The notes: generated by a model from the letters alone, not told the origin. Numbered from the stretch's first letter, positions 34,921 to 47,330 are shown. The stretch: DNA of 64,000 bases from Manihot esculenta (GCF_001659605.2 NC_035164.2:8295038-8359037), one strand, 5' to 3'. Made by a program: numbers and translations.

Positions 34921-35900
34921 ATGGCTCGACGATGCAAGTTGCGGAAAGGGAATTCCATCAATATTAACTTGGAAAATGAGACTGAAAATAATGTTAACCA
35001 GAACTTTCAAGAAACTCAAGAGTTACACCAAAATCAGGCTTCAAATTTTCAAGGTAAATAATATTTATATGATTTATAAATTTTAAGTTGTTTTCGTAAA
35101 TAATTAGATGGCTAACTTCAATTTTTTTTAAGGGAATACTAGTCAGAAGACAATGAGGTATCATTATGAAGGCCATTTTATATTTTCAACAAATAGAATA
35201 TATGAAAATGGTAGGTTCATGGAGAAACCTAATTTTGATGTTGATTTCATCTCATTTTTTGATATATTGGATAACTTGAAAAAGGATTGTGGATTTGATG
35301 TTATAAAATGAGATAAATTTTATTACTTGAAGGTTGATAAAGCTCTTAGTGATCTTGATGCATTGATAGAGGTTAAAGATGATACAGATGTGAAAAATAT
35401 GATGGATAATTATAAGAAGTTCCCTTCGAAACCCATTGATATATACACTCTATTTCGAGATTATGATATTTTACCAAATGGACTTGGTGACGAGCTACCC
35501 GCAGTTACCGTTGATCACACTTCTAATCAACTTCAAAATCCAAATGCAACTGCAGCAACAGGTTTACTCATTTAATTTTATTTAAACAATTGATTATGTT
35601 TACTTGTTCTATGTACAGAAATTCTTGTTATTATATGATTATTGTTTTACTTTTGTTTTGAAATAGGTTCCAATACAATTAAAAGAAAAACTAGAGGACC
35701 AACACGATGCTTGAAAATCACACAATTGGAGAATGGGCAAAAATTGCCAGTAGAATTTGATGAAGATGATCAAGCTATTGGTGATAATGCTACTGCATTT
35801 GTTTGGTTTTTAGGACAAACTATTAGAAGTGTGTCGTGTTGTCCATTGCAAGTGAAACAATGGAATAAGATTACCGATGATAAGCTCGACCACATGTGGT
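34921..35900 (+). pseudogene. CACTA-associated gene: PB1-like and Transposase_24 (Ptta/En/Spm) domains, truncated
   Basis: Inferred exons are 34921-35053 (MARRCKLRKGNSINI...), 35133-35561 and 35667-35900, with GT...AG introns and matching phase. The second exon reads MRYHYEGHFIFSTNRIYENG and continues in the style of the PB1-like domain found in plant MULE and CACTA proteins. It has an in-frame TGA at 35309-35311 where the context VIK-x-DKFYYL suggests a former Trp. The third exon has RKTRGPTRCLKITQL, GQKLPVEFDED and CCPLQVKQWNKITDDKLDHMW, typical of Transposase_24. The Athila-type LTR interrupts the last exon. It is unlikely to be functional. Confidence 0.7.
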
Positions 35901-37624
35901 TGACTCGCGGTTGTCGAAGCCGGTCAAAAATAACCTTCTTGGTTATCAACAATTTACAACTGCAGATAGTGGTGAAGGATCGAATCCACAGAGAATTGAT
36001 TACCTATTTATTTTTCTCAACAAGACCAATAAAATAAACTGAAACAACGAGATAAACCAAAAATGAGATAAACTGAAAGCGGAATAAAAATAAATTGCAG
36101 TAAAGTAAAATGGGGGGTTTGAGATTGATTTGACTAATAAACTACTAAAAGCAATTAAAATAAGCGAATAATAAAATAAAAGAGAAATAAATAATAAGAA
36201 AGCTCTAGTTGAAGTATTGGATCCACTTTAGTCATTGGGATTGATCACAGACACTTTGTTCTTTTGGGTTGATTCAATAGATTAGTTATGGGGATGGAAG
36301 ACGCTTCTCACCACCATTATCTCTCCTTATGATTAAACCAATTAGGGAACGTCCTCTAATTAATTACTAATCAACAAATTGCCAAGGAACGTCCTTGGGC
36401 CTTAGGCATCAAAACAATTGTCAATTGCATTAAGAAATAGAGAGATCCAATCCTAGCTACCCAAACGTATGGAGATAACGCTAGATCATGCAATTTCCTT
36501 GGGTTTTATCCCAAGTGTTCTCATGTAAGAATAACCCAAGTAATTACGGACTTAAATTATTCAAACTAACAAATAATTATTTTGCAATAAAAAATCAACG
36601 TAGATTTCAATAACAAAATAATATGAGAATTAAATATGAAATTGCATGAATATTGAATTCCCAAAATTAAACAATATTTGATCAAGTCTCACAACCCATT
36701 AACACAACTAAAGCTTCAACCAATATTCAACTAGAGTAAAAGATTTCAGTCTCTCATGGCTGAAACAAAATCAAAAATAAAAGAAAAGAAGAAAGGTAGA
36801 AGAAGAGATGTGAATTTCGTAGGTGTCTCCCCATGGGAGCTTAAGGGTCATGTAGAGGCTCCTTATGTGGCTTTTTATAGTTGAAAAGTGTTGCCCTAGG
36901 TCATACTTACTGCCCAAGAGGTATTTTCTGCCCAAGTTGTGTCTGAAAAGAAAGAATCACATTTTTCGGCTTCAGAAGGAAGGCTGCGGTTGTGCTTCCT
37001 AAATAAGTTTAGATGTTGACCTTTCTTCCTAATTAGTGTAGAGGCTGCCCAAGGTGCTGCCCATGCTCAACTTGTTGCCCAAGTTGTTGCAGAAAAGGAA
37101 GGCGGCGCGCAGATGGCTCTCAGAAGAGGAAAGCGCGCAGATTGTTTCTGAATAGGAAGGATGCACGAATTTTGGTCTTCAAAAGGGAAGATATGCTGTC
37201 CATACATTCCTTTTTAGGTGGAGCCTCTTTTGAAATTCGAATGTTGAACACAGAAGAGGAAGAACATCTCTTTGAGATCTTGTTGCCTAAATAGGAAGAT
37301 ATGACTGCAGCAGTGTGTGCACATTTTTGAACAAGGAAAGAAAGATCTGCGATTTGAATTTCAAATAATCTTCTGACTGAGCTTTCCTTGTTTGCTTTTG
37401 CTTCTGCACTTTCCTCATTTGAAAACTTTCCTTTTCTGAAAACTTTCCTTATTTGGAAACTTTCCTTATTTGGCACTTTTTGGCAGTTTTAAGAGCATTT
37501 TCTCCAGATTGTCTCTTTACACCTAATATCTGCAAAACATAATTAAAACCACAAAATTAAGCAGAAAAGATGTAAATAAACATCAAGAACATAATGATAA
37601 AATGGACTAAAATATGCTCTATCA
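35901..37624 (-). repeat. 3' LTR of Athila-type element C
   Basis: On the minus strand it starts TGATAGAGCATATTTTAG at 37624 and ends GGCTTCGACAACCGCGAGTCA at about 35901, about 1724 bp. It shares blocks with the A LTR, including GGACGTTCCTTGGCAA, GTTTGAATAATTTAAGTCCG and CTAGTTGAA. The TATA box (CTATAAAAAG on the minus strand) is near 36872-36880. The lower boundary is set by where similarity with A ends and the CACTA gene begins, so it may be off by about ten bases. Confidence 0.82.
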
Positions 37625-38385
37625 AATACCCCCACACCTACGTTTTTGCTTGTCCTCAAGCAAATAAACATAGTCAAATAAGCTTTCTTTGCTACTTGAT
37701 CCTTATTTCCACTTAAGCTCTTATTCTAGACACCTATTTTGAATCATTGCAGTGAAGAATACATGCATGAAGATTACTCACCTTCTTTCCTTGTTTCCTT
37801 TTACTTACCATGGCTAGGATCTGTTTTCCTCAAGAGAGACCATACATGCACATTATTTGTTAAGACTTTTTCTAGCTTTCAGAGTGACTTGCCCTTACCT
37901 TGAAGTACTTTATTCAGACTTTTGCACTTTAGATCTTGCTTGAAAAAATCACCAACCTTTTTACGTGAAGGTACATATTTGTGATACCCACCCCCAGTTA
38001 CTCAGTTAGTCACCTTTCCAAGTGGCTACTAGCTCTGTTCATAGTCTTTTGACCATTGGAACAATCTTAGATTTGTGCTTTTGAGGTCTTTGCCTTTGCT
38101 GAATTTTCTTTCTCTCAATGATTTGGGCAAATCAACACCAATTGCTAAATCAAGCCACATTAAGTTTATTCACACAACTTTCAATTTATTCTCATCAATA
38201 TATTTTTCACCATGGCAAGCTCAAAGATTCAATTCAAAAGGCAATTCTCAAACATGAATATAACTCACTGCAATTGATTCAACATAAGTTTAAAGAGTCA
38301 TCACATCAATGGGGTCATGGAAAGAAAAGCTCATCCAACATAGTTCATATGATGAGTAAAGCATCTCAAAAACGGAAACAAAATA

Positions 38386-38416
<31 letters not shown>

Positions 38417-38816
38417 CTGTGGCTATCTGTGTGTGTTATTGAAAGCAAAAATGAAAAATTTCAACTAATGCAAGCAAACTAAAAATCAAAGCAAAAATAA
38501 ACTCAAAAAGTAAAAATTCAGAAATATGCACCCCCACACCTAAATCATGCATTGTCCTCAATGTATAAGAAACATAAAAGAACAAAGGAAACTGAGTACT
38601 CCCCTGGGTGTGGTGTGCATGGTGTGATCCACTTGATCAAGGCTCAAGTAATTGGAGAGGGGAAGAGAGTCCCAACTGTATTGAGCAAAAAGTGTAGCAC
38701 TCTTTTTGGTTTGGTCATAGCCCATCCTACTTTTTCCATGTACTCATGAAGTAACATGATTAGCTTCTCCTCTTTCAAATGAGGTGTGCCTCTAGCCCTT
38801 ATGTTTGCATTTTTTA
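37625..38816 (-). other. 3' untranslated leader of element C with two polypurine-tract-like sites
   Basis: Read on the minus strand, this precedes the 3' LTR of C. Next to the LTR is TTGAGGACAAGC...AGGTGTGGGGGTATT (37625-37660). About 900 bp upstream, at 38525-38565, the related TTGAGGACAATGCATGATTT and AGGTGTGGGGGTGC recur. No env-like or pol frame is visible. An (AAT)n microsatellite lies at 38386-38414. At 38816/38817 the sequence is cut by array D. Confidence 0.75.
38386..38414. repeat. (AAT)n microsatellite
   Basis: About nine AAT units within the leader of element C. Confidence 0.9.
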
Positions 38817-41145
38817 TGTAACGACCCGAAAATCGGACCGCTACCGGCGCTAGGATCTAGGTCGACTTAAGGCCGCCGGGACCCGTAGCAAGCCTAACAT
38901 GCATCCTGTTAACCTGTTTAATCCCATACATGATCGACAACATACATAAACATAGACATAATCATAAACATCGACCCCTCTGTGGGATCTCATCAATGCC
39001 CCAATGGGCAAATACAACATATGTTGAGTTGGTTTACATAAACATCATAAAAGATCTAGGATCATGCATTAAAAGGTATACCTTACACATAGGTCAAGCA
39101 CAACCTCTAATCCTCAATATCATTACATTACATAGCTATTCATAACTTTACATTTTTATCATGTCCACATTCTATCTATTACATACAAATGACTTCAATA
39201 CTCTTGCTGACCTCCTGGTCTACCCTGTACCTGCAAACCTGGGGAATTTGGGAGAGGTGTGAGCTACTAGAGCCCAGTGAGTAGAATAATAAAGCATTTA
39301 AAACATATGATAACATGAAATGCATCACATCACAGCTAATCACATCAAGGATGAATTTGTCACCAATAGTCCTCTACATGGTCCAACTGTGCCAGGGGCG
39401 TAGAATGGGCCTCACTGGTCTTTCTCTTACATAATCATAACATAGCATAACATAACATTCCAACTGTGCCAGGGGTGTAGAATGGGCCTCACTGGTCTTC
39501 CGTACCGTATCATCATATCATAACATATGAGGACTAAAGGATCATTCAACATTCATCCGCATCATCAACATATTATGCAATGCAACATATTCGTGAGTTC
39601 TAATGCAAACACCCTATTATATCTCATGGCATTCATGATGCGTGAATCATGCTAAAACTGGTTTATTTATTTAAAAGCATAAGAGTTATTCCACTCACCT
39701 TTGGCTGAAGCTCTACTGACTCAGAAGCAGCTGAACTCACTGCTGGGGTCCTCGGTTCCTCGGGTCCGAACCTACACAGGTGGACTCAAATGAGGGACCA
39801 AACAACTAGAACATAACTCTAAAAACATCCCCCAAAAACCCCCTAGAACATCATGAAATAATCATAGAAAATCATGCAAAAGAGGGCTGGATAGGGCACT
39901 TTCGGCGGCAGGTTAGGCGGCCGAAAGTCCCTCCAGAGCCGAAAGTCAGGCAGGTTCGGCGGCACCTTCGGCGGCCGAAACTCCCAGACAGAGGTGAAAC
40001 TCATGCATGTTCGGCGGCACTTTTGGCGCCCGAAACTCCCAGACAGAGGCGAAAGTCCTCTTTCGGGGGCAAGCTTCGACAGCCGAAGGCTGCTTCCACA
40101 AGCATGTTCGGCGGCCGAAAGTTCCTTCGGCTGCCGAACCTGGTTTCTCCCTTAGTGGCAGAAACTCAGCTCTTCTATGCATATACGCCTCCCAAACACC
40201 CCAATCATGCATAAACCTATTCTAAAACATACATACACAAGCATACAAGCTCCTAGGGGTTTCAAACTATCTTAAGCCCCATCTACAACACATCAAACAT
40301 GCATTGGCAAGCCACATTGTTCAAAAACACAAAATAAACTCATAAACCTAACCATAAGCTAAACATGCATTCTACCCCATAGATCTTCATAAAACTTACT
40401 TAAAACATGGAATGAGCTTAAGATCGGCTCTTACCTCTTGAAGATCGAGAGAGAGACGACCTAATCTTGGAGATGGGAGATTTTCAACTTCCTTGGGTCT
40501 CCAAGCTCAAAACTTGAAAATCTTCAAAACAAAACAAAACTTGTGAAAATCTTGAAAGATCTAAAGGAAGAACTCAAAGATTGGTGAGGGACGGAGGAGA
40601 ACTCACCTTGGCCGACAATGGGGAGAAAAGCTCGCCCATTTTCGGCTAAGGGACCCTTTTATAGTGGCTGGCAGGCCACGTTCGGGGGCCGAACGTGCCT
40701 CCACATGCATGCCATGTTCGGCGGCCGAACTTGAGGTTCGGCGGCCGAACCTGGACTTCCCTCACTTATGCCTTCGGGGGCCTAAGGCACACCCGAAATG
40801 CCTGCATGTTCGGCGGCCGAACCTGAGTTTTCCTCCAAGGCTATTTTCATTCAAAACTCATTTTCCTTTTTACTTAAAATCATCAAAAACATTAAAACAT
40901 TTCATAAAAACATGATTTTACCCTTCTAGAGGTCTCCGACATCCGTGATTCCACCGGACGGTACGAACCTGAGTTTTCCTCCAAGGCTATTTTCATTCAA
41001 AACTCATTTTCCTTTTTACTTAAAATCATCAAAAACATTAAAACATTTCATAAAAAACATGATTTTATCCTTCTAGAGGTCTCCGACATCCGTGATTCCA
41101 CCGGACGGTAGGAATTCCGATACCGGAGTCTAGCCGGGTATTACA
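38817..41145 (-). repeat. Left (3') LTR of array D
   Basis: A 2329-bp LTR. The plus strand starts TGTAACGACCCGAAAATCGG and ends GCCGGGTATTACA. The TATA box (CTATAAAAGG, minus strand) is at 40657-40664. Palindrome clusters lie at 39899-40140 and 40679-40823. Near the LTR end a 146-bp segment is tandemly duplicated (40818-40963 and 40964-41110). Compared with the middle LTR it lacks roughly 60 bp near 38950. The preceding five bases, TTTTA, are the expected TSD. Confidence 0.92.
40818..41110 (-). repeat. 146-bp tandem duplication inside the left D LTR
   Basis: Both units begin CGAACCTGAGTTTTCC and end CACCGGACGGTA. The second has one extra A in an A-run and a C-to-T change. Other LTRs of the family carry a single unit. 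Confidence 0.92.
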
Positions 41146-41185
41146 TTCTCCCCCCTTAAGAACATTCGTCCCCGAATGTTCCTCA
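41146..41185 (-). other. Polypurine tract and hairpin, left D copy
   Basis: On the minus strand AAGGGGGGAGAA abuts the LTR. Arms GAACATTCG and CGAATGTTC around a 4-base loop lie just upstream. Confidence 0.8.
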
Positions 41186-41252
41186 ACTAGCATATAGCAT
41201 GGCATACATATATCATACATACAAAGCACATAAAACTCACAAGGAACTAACC

Positions 41253-44200
41253 TCAGAAAAGATAAGGGTATTGCTGGAGCATGGACTCCCGTGTCTCCCA
41301 AGTGCACTCTTCCATATTGTGGTGGTTCCACAGGACTTTCACCCTCGGGATTTCCTTGTTTCTCAGCTTCCTAATCTGGGTGTCTATGATCCACACTGGC
41401 TGCTCAATATAGGTGAGATCCTCTTGGATCTCCACATCAGGCTCACTAAGAACCTTGACCGGATCTGACACAAATTTCCTTAACATAGAAACATGGAAAA
41501 TCGGATGGATTCTTTCCATTGAAGCAGGTAAATCCAGCTTGTACGACACATTCCCAATCTTTTGCAAGATTTCAAAGGGTCCGATGTACCGTGGAGCCAG
41601 CTTACCTTTCTTCCCAAACCGAACCACTCCTTTCATAGGAGACACCTTGAGCAATACCAGATCTCCCTCCTGAAACTCTACCTGCCTTCTGCGGATGTCT
41701 GCATAACTCTTCTGTCTGCTTGCAGCAGTCTTGATCCTTTCTCTGATTATGGGTACCACCCTGCTGGTAATCTCTACTAACTCAGGCCCTGCCAAGGCCT
41801 TCTCTCCAACTTCCTCCCAGCAAACAGGTGATCTGCACTTCCTTCCATATAAAGCTTCATATGGAGCCATCCCGATGCTAGCATGATGGCTGTTATTGTA
41901 GGCAAACTCCACCAAAGGTAGATGCTGCCTCCAAGAACCGCCAAAGTCTAGCACACACATTCTAAGCATATCCTCTATTGTCTGGATGGTCCTCTCCGAC
42001 TGTCCGTCCGTCTGTGGATGGAAAGCAGTGCTAAAATCCAACCTGGTACCCATGGCATTCTGCAGACTCCGCCAAAACCTGGAGGTGAACTGGGGCCCTC
42101 TATCGGACACTATTGAAACAGGAACCCCATGCAGTCTGACGATCTCATCTACATACACCTGTGCCAACTTGTCCACAGAATAGCCACTCCTGACAGGGAT
42201 GAAGTGAGCAGATTTGGTGAGTTTGTCCACAATCACCCATATGGAGTCCACTCTGTTGGACGCTGCCGGTAACCCCACTACGAAGTCCATAGCTATATTC
42301 TCCCATTTCCACTCTGGAATAGGTAGCGGGTTAAGCATTCCAGCCGGCTTCTGATGTTCCAGCTTCACCCTCTGACACACTTCGCAGGCTGACACAAACT
42401 GCGCCACTTCTTTCTTCATCGCTGGCCACCAATAAACTTTCTTCAGATCTTGATACATCTTGGTGGCTCCGGGCTGAACGCTGTATCTTGCATTATGAGC
42501 CTCTCTCATAATGTCTCCTTTTAGCCCTATGTCATCTGGTAAACACAATCGACTCCCATAGCGGAGGATCCCCTTACTGTCAAATCTGAACTCACTGTCC
42601 TTGTCTGACTGAACGGTCCTGGCAATCTTCACTAACTCTGGGTCCTCATGCTGTTTCTGAGCCACTTGCTCCAGAAACACAGGTGTCACTCTCATCTGGG
42701 CCACTAAAGCACCTGTACCAGACAACTCCAACTGTAGACCTTCATCAATGAGCTTGTAAAACTCCTTCACCACTGGTCTCCTCTCTGCCGTGATGTGGGA
42801 TAGACTGCCTAGTGACTTCCGGCTTAGGGCGTCTGCCACGACATTCGCTTTACCCAGATGATACTGAATCTTGCAATCATAGTCACTCAGCAGCTCTACC
42901 CACCTTCTCTGTCTCAAGTTCAAATCTCTTTGACTCAGGATGTACTGCAGGCTCTTATGATCTGTGAAGATCTCACATTTTACCCCATAGAGGTAGTGCC
43001 TCCACATCTTGAGTGCAAAGATTACTGCTGCCATCTCTAGGTCATGCGTGGGGTAATTCAACTCGTGCTTCTTCAGCTATCTAGAAGCATAAGCAATTAC
43101 CCTTTCATTCTGCATTAGCACACAGCCCAGTCCCACACGGGATGCATCACAAAAGACTGTAAAGTCTTCATCACTAGATGGCAGAGCTAACACTGGTGCT
43201 GAAGTCAACCTCTTCTTAAGCTCTTCAAAACTCTCTTCGCATTGGTCGGTCCACACAAACCTCTGATTCTTCCTGGTCAACCTGGTCAGAGGAGCTGCTA
43301 TTTTCGAGAAGTCCTGAATGAACCTCCTGTAGTAACCTGCCAAACCCAAGAAACTCCTGATCTCTGTCACTGAAGTGGGTCTAGGCCAGTTAGCTACAGC
43401 TTCTACCTTCTTGGGGTCCACCTCTATCCCATTCTCTGACACTACATGCCCCAAGAACGAAATGCTCCTCAACCAGAACTCACACTTAGAGAACTTGGCA
43501 TACAAGCCATGTTCCCTCAAGGTCTACAGAACCAACCTCAGATGATGGGCATGCTCCTCTGCATTCCTGGAATACACTAAGATATCATCTATGAAGACAA
43601 TAACAAAGTGATCCAGGTATTGGCTAAATACTCTGTTCATGAGATCCATGAATGCTGCAGGGGCGTTGGTTAACCCGAACGGCATTACAAGGAACTCAAA
43701 CTGCCCATATCTGGTCCTGAAAGCTGTCTTTGGCACGTCTTCTTCTCTGATCCTCAGCTGATGGTACCCCGATCTCAGATCTATTTTGGAGAAACAACCC
43801 GCTCCTGCTAGCTGGTCGAATAGATCATCGATCCTGGGCAATGGGTACCTATTCTTGGTAGTGACTTTGTTCAACTGCCTGTAGTCGATACAAAGTCTAA
43901 GGGATCCATCCTTCTTTCTCACAAACAAGACTGGTGCACCCCAAGGTGAGGTGATCGGTCGGATGAAGCCCTTTTCTACCAGTTCTTGCAACTGTTCCTT
44001 CAATTCTTTCAACTCGGCTGGAGCCATCCTGTAGGGAGGGATAGAGATCGGTCGGGTTCCAGGCATCAGTTCTATCTCGAACTCTATCTCCCTAGCAAGT
44101 GGTAAACCTGGCAGCTTGTCTGGGAAGACGTCTAGAAACTCTCTAACCACTGGCACCGAGGCAGGCTCTCTCTCACATGAGCCAAATACCCCTGACATCC

Positions 44201-44788
44201 CTTCCTAAGCAACCTACGAGCCTGAAGAGCTGATATCAGACCTCTAGGTGTACCCCTCCTGTCTCCCCTGAAGACAACCTCTGACCCATCCTGACTTCTG
44301 AACCTGACTACCTTGTCCCTGCAGTCCAAGGTAGCACCATGGGTAGATAACCAGTCCATCCCTAGAATGACGTCAAAATCTGTCAAGTCTAGAACCACAA
44401 GGTCGGCGGAAAGGCATCTTCCCTCTACAAAGACTGGACTGCACTGGCAGACTGACTCTGCCACTGATGGATCACATTTGGGTCCACTGACCCAGAGAGG
44501 ACACTGTAACTTAGAGATCATCAACCCCAACCTCTGGACGGCTCTCGGAGCAATAAAAGAATGAGATGCACCAGGGTCCATCAAGGCATACACATCTGAA
44601 CAACCAATGACTAAGTTACCTGCCACCACGGTGTTAGATGCATCTGCCTCCTGTTGAGTCATTGTGAAGATCCGTGCAGGTGCTGATGGACCTTCACCTC
44701 GGAAACCCACTGAAGAAGAGGCTGCTCCTCTCCCTCGACCTCTGCCACTAGCCTGAGTCGTGGCTGGAGCTGCTGGCTGACCCACACT
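41253..44788 (-). pseudogene. Tekay gag-pol of the left D copy, 3' part (end of gag, PR, RT, RH, IN, chromodomain)
   Basis: The minus strand holds the protease ([13 protein letters not shown]), RT ([26 protein letters not shown]), RNase H ([19 protein letters not shown]), integrase (zinc finger with [45 protein letters not shown]) and a C-terminal chromodomain ([10 protein letters not shown]...[14 protein letters not shown]). Damage: TAG stops at 43077-43079 and 43524-43526, each replacing CAG (Gln), and a 19-bp deletion near 44171 between CTCT repeats that shifts the frame. RT-RH-IN would copy and integrate the element; the chromodomain in this clade guides integration to heterochromatin. 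The 5' gag part lies at 54699-56128, beyond inserted element E. Confidence 0.93.
44784..44788. repeat. Target site duplication ACACT, left copy (element E)
   Basis: ACACT directly precedes the TG of the 5' LTR; an identical copy is at 54694-54698. Confidence 0.95.
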
Positions 44789-45144
44789 TGTAATACCCGG
44801 CTAGACTCCGGTATCGGAATTCCTACCGTCCGGTGGAATCTCGGATGCCGGAGACCTCTAGAAGGGTAGAACCATGTTTTATAAAAATGTTTTAATGTGT
44901 TTTATGTTTTAAGTATGAAATTTAATGAGTTTTTGCATGAAAATTCTTAGGAGGAAAACCCAGGTTCGGCCGCCGAAAGCCAAGTTCGGCCGCCGAACAT
45001 GCATGTGTTTTGGAGGCACGTTAGGCCCCCGAAAGCATGAGTTAGGGAAGTCCAGGTTCGGCCGCCGAAAGTCAAGTTCGGCCGCCGAACATTGCATGGA
45101 TGCGGAGGCACATTCGGCCCCCGAACGTGGCCTGGCCAGCCACC

Positions 45145-45152
45145 TATGAAAG
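45145..45152 (+). promoter_or_regulatory. Variant TATA box of element E
   Basis: CACCTATGAAAGGGG occupies the place of CACCTATAAAAGG in sister LTRs. The same variant is in the 3' LTR at 52778-52785, so it predates the insertion of E. Confidence 0.55.
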
Positions 45153-46278
45153 GGGCACTTAGCCGAAATGGGGAAAATTTCTCCCATTTTCGGCCACAGC
45201 AAGCTTCCGACCTTCCCTTTGCAACTCTAGTGTTCTTCCTCCAAATCTCTTCCATTTTTCTTGAGTTTTAAACTCACATTGCAAGTTTTGAGCGTTTAAA
45301 GCAAGTTTTGGAGCTTTGGCAACTCAGGAGCTCATTTTCGTGGATCTCCAAGTTTTGGTCGTCTCCCTCTCGATCTTCAAGAGGTAAGAGCCGATCTTAA
45401 GCTCCTTATGTGTTTTAAATAAGTTTTATGCAAGATCTATGGGTAGAAATGCATGTTTAGGGTATATGTTGAGTTTATGGGTTTTGATGCTTTGATGAAC
45501 AATGTAGCTTGTTTATGTGTTGTTTGAAGTGTTGTAGATGGGGTATATGTTAGTTTGAGACCCCTAGGTGTTATGTATGCTGTGTGTGTAAGTTTTGGAT
45601 GAGAGATATGCATGATTTGAGGTTTGGGAGGCAGGAGGTTCGTTTGAACCAAGTTTCTGCCCTTTGGCAGAAACCAGGTTCGGCAGCCGAAGGGAGTTTC
45701 GGCCGCCGAACCCCCTTTGTGGAGGCAGCATTCGGCTGCCGAAGTTGCCCCCGAAAAGAGACTTTCGTCTCTGTCTGGGACTTTCGGCCGCCGAAGGTGC
45801 CACCGAAAGTGCCCGACTTTCGGATCTGTCCAGGACTTTCGGCCGCCGAATGTGCCGCCGAAAGTGCCCTGTTCAGCCATTTCATGCATATTTCTATGTG
45901 ATGTTTTCCTGATGTTTTAGGGGGTTTTTGGGGGAGTTTATTAGAGTTATGTTTATGTATGATTGGTCCCTCATTGGAGTCCACCTGTGTAGGTTCGGAC
46001 CCGAGGAACCGAGGACCTCAGCAGTGAGATAGCTGCTTCAGAGTCTATAGAGCTTCAGCCAGAGGTGAGTGGAATGAACCTTAAGTTTTTAAATAAATGA
46101 AATATAACTTTTTTGGAGCATGTTCATGCATCATATATGCCATGTGATATTTTAGGTTGTTTGCATTAGTATTCACGAATATGTTGCATTGCATAATATG
46201 ATGTGGATGCGGATTGGCTATTGAATGATCCTCTAGTCCTCCTATGGTATGATATGATGATGATACGGTATGGATTGC

Positions 46279-46432
46279 CAGTGAGGCCCATTCTACGCCC
46301 CTGGACTATGTTAAGAGAAAGACCAGTGAGGCCCATTCTACGCCCCTGGCATATTGGAATGTTATGTTATGTTATGTATGTAAGAGAAAGACCAGTGAGG
46401 CCCATTCTACGCCCCTGGCACGATTGGACTAT
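46279..46432 (+). repeat. Tandem CATTCTACGCCCC units in the LTR
   Basis: Three units of about 45-75 bp sharing CCAGTGAGGCCCATTC and TACGCCCCTGG, separated by AAGAGAAAGA and (TTATG)n spacers. Equivalent arrays are in all Tekay LTRs here except B, where the unit differs. Confidence 0.85.
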
Positions 46433-47063
46433 GTTGAGGACTATGGGTGACAATACCATCCTTATGTGATATGTTTGTGATGTGTTGCATTTCATAGAAG
46501 CATGAAATATTTATTATATGTTTTCTCTATTCTGCTCACTGGGCTTTATAGCTCACCCCTCTCCCCTAACCCAGATGTGCAGGTGCAGGGTAGATCAGGA
46601 GGTTAGACAGAGTATGGAAGCTATGTTTATGTAATAGTTAGATTGTGGACATGACGATTGTATAATGATGTAATGTAAAAGTGTTTTAAGTTATGTTATG
46701 TAATTTGAACATAGAGGATAGAGTTGTGCTTGACCAATACAGATTGTTAATCCCACTTGTATGTACATGGTCTTTATGATATGAGATATGAGGTTATGTT
46801 TCAGCCAAGCTTATGTATGATGAGATACCCCATTGGAGCATTTTGATGAGGGCTCCAGTGGAGGTTTATGTTATGTTTATGTTTATGTACAGGTTGAGCT
46901 TGGTTGTTATATGAGAAGGTTTACAGGTTTATGAGTAATGTTGATCATGTATGGGATTAATCAGGATTACAGGTTATGTTAGGCTTGCTACGGTTCCCGG
47001 CGGCCTTATGCCGATCTGGATCCTAGCGCCGGTAGCGGTCCGGATTTCCGGGTCGTTACAGAA

Positions 47064-47075
47064 TGGTATCAGAGC
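47064..47075 (+). other. Primer binding site, tRNA-iMet type (element E)
   Basis: TGGTATCAGAGC starts three bases after the LTR end; complementary to the initiator tRNA-Met 3' end. Confidence 0.93.
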
Positions 47076-47330
47076 CCTAGGTTCATAAGGATCGGACCTA
47101 GAGTGTCGGGCTCATAGATGTTCTAGAAGGTCAAGCACAATAGGAAGGTCATGTCCACTAGGATAGGATGTTGAGTCCTGTCTTGCATGATGATGTGATA
47201 TGCCATGATTATATACATGTGCATAAATGATATGTTATGCTATGTGATGTATGTGATGAGGGTTCATGTGTGCCCACATGAACCATATGATGCTGATGTT
47301 TGTGCTATGTGTGGTTTTTCAGAAAACAGG

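Larger units (their letters stand above)
32948..35900 (+). mobile_element. CACTA (En/Spm-type) transposon, left part
   Basis: The element begins with the diagnostic CACTACAA terminus, directly after AGT. The first 600 bp are packed with the subterminal motif TTGTGGCTA/TAGCCACAA and its variants (TAGCTACAA, TTGTAGTCA) in both orientations, as in the transposase-binding ends of CACTA elements. A Transposase_24-like gene follows. The right half is displaced beyond the window by the Athila-type element inserted at about 35900. Confidence 0.82.
44789..47060 (+). repeat. 5' LTR of element E
   Basis: Starts TGTAATACCCGGCTAGACTC and ends CCGGGTCGTTACA. Palindrome clusters at 44963-45124 (upstream of the TATA position) and 45678-45868 (downstream). 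Three CATTCTACGCCCCTGG repeat units at about 46279-46432. The TATA position reads TATGAAAG (45145-45152), not the TATAAAAG seen in B, D and the solo LTR. Confidence 0.96.

Noticed and set aside
41986..42183. Plus-strand ORF repeated at 59542 and (minus strand) 51383
   Set aside because: It recurs wherever the integrase coding region occurs and is its antisense shadow.
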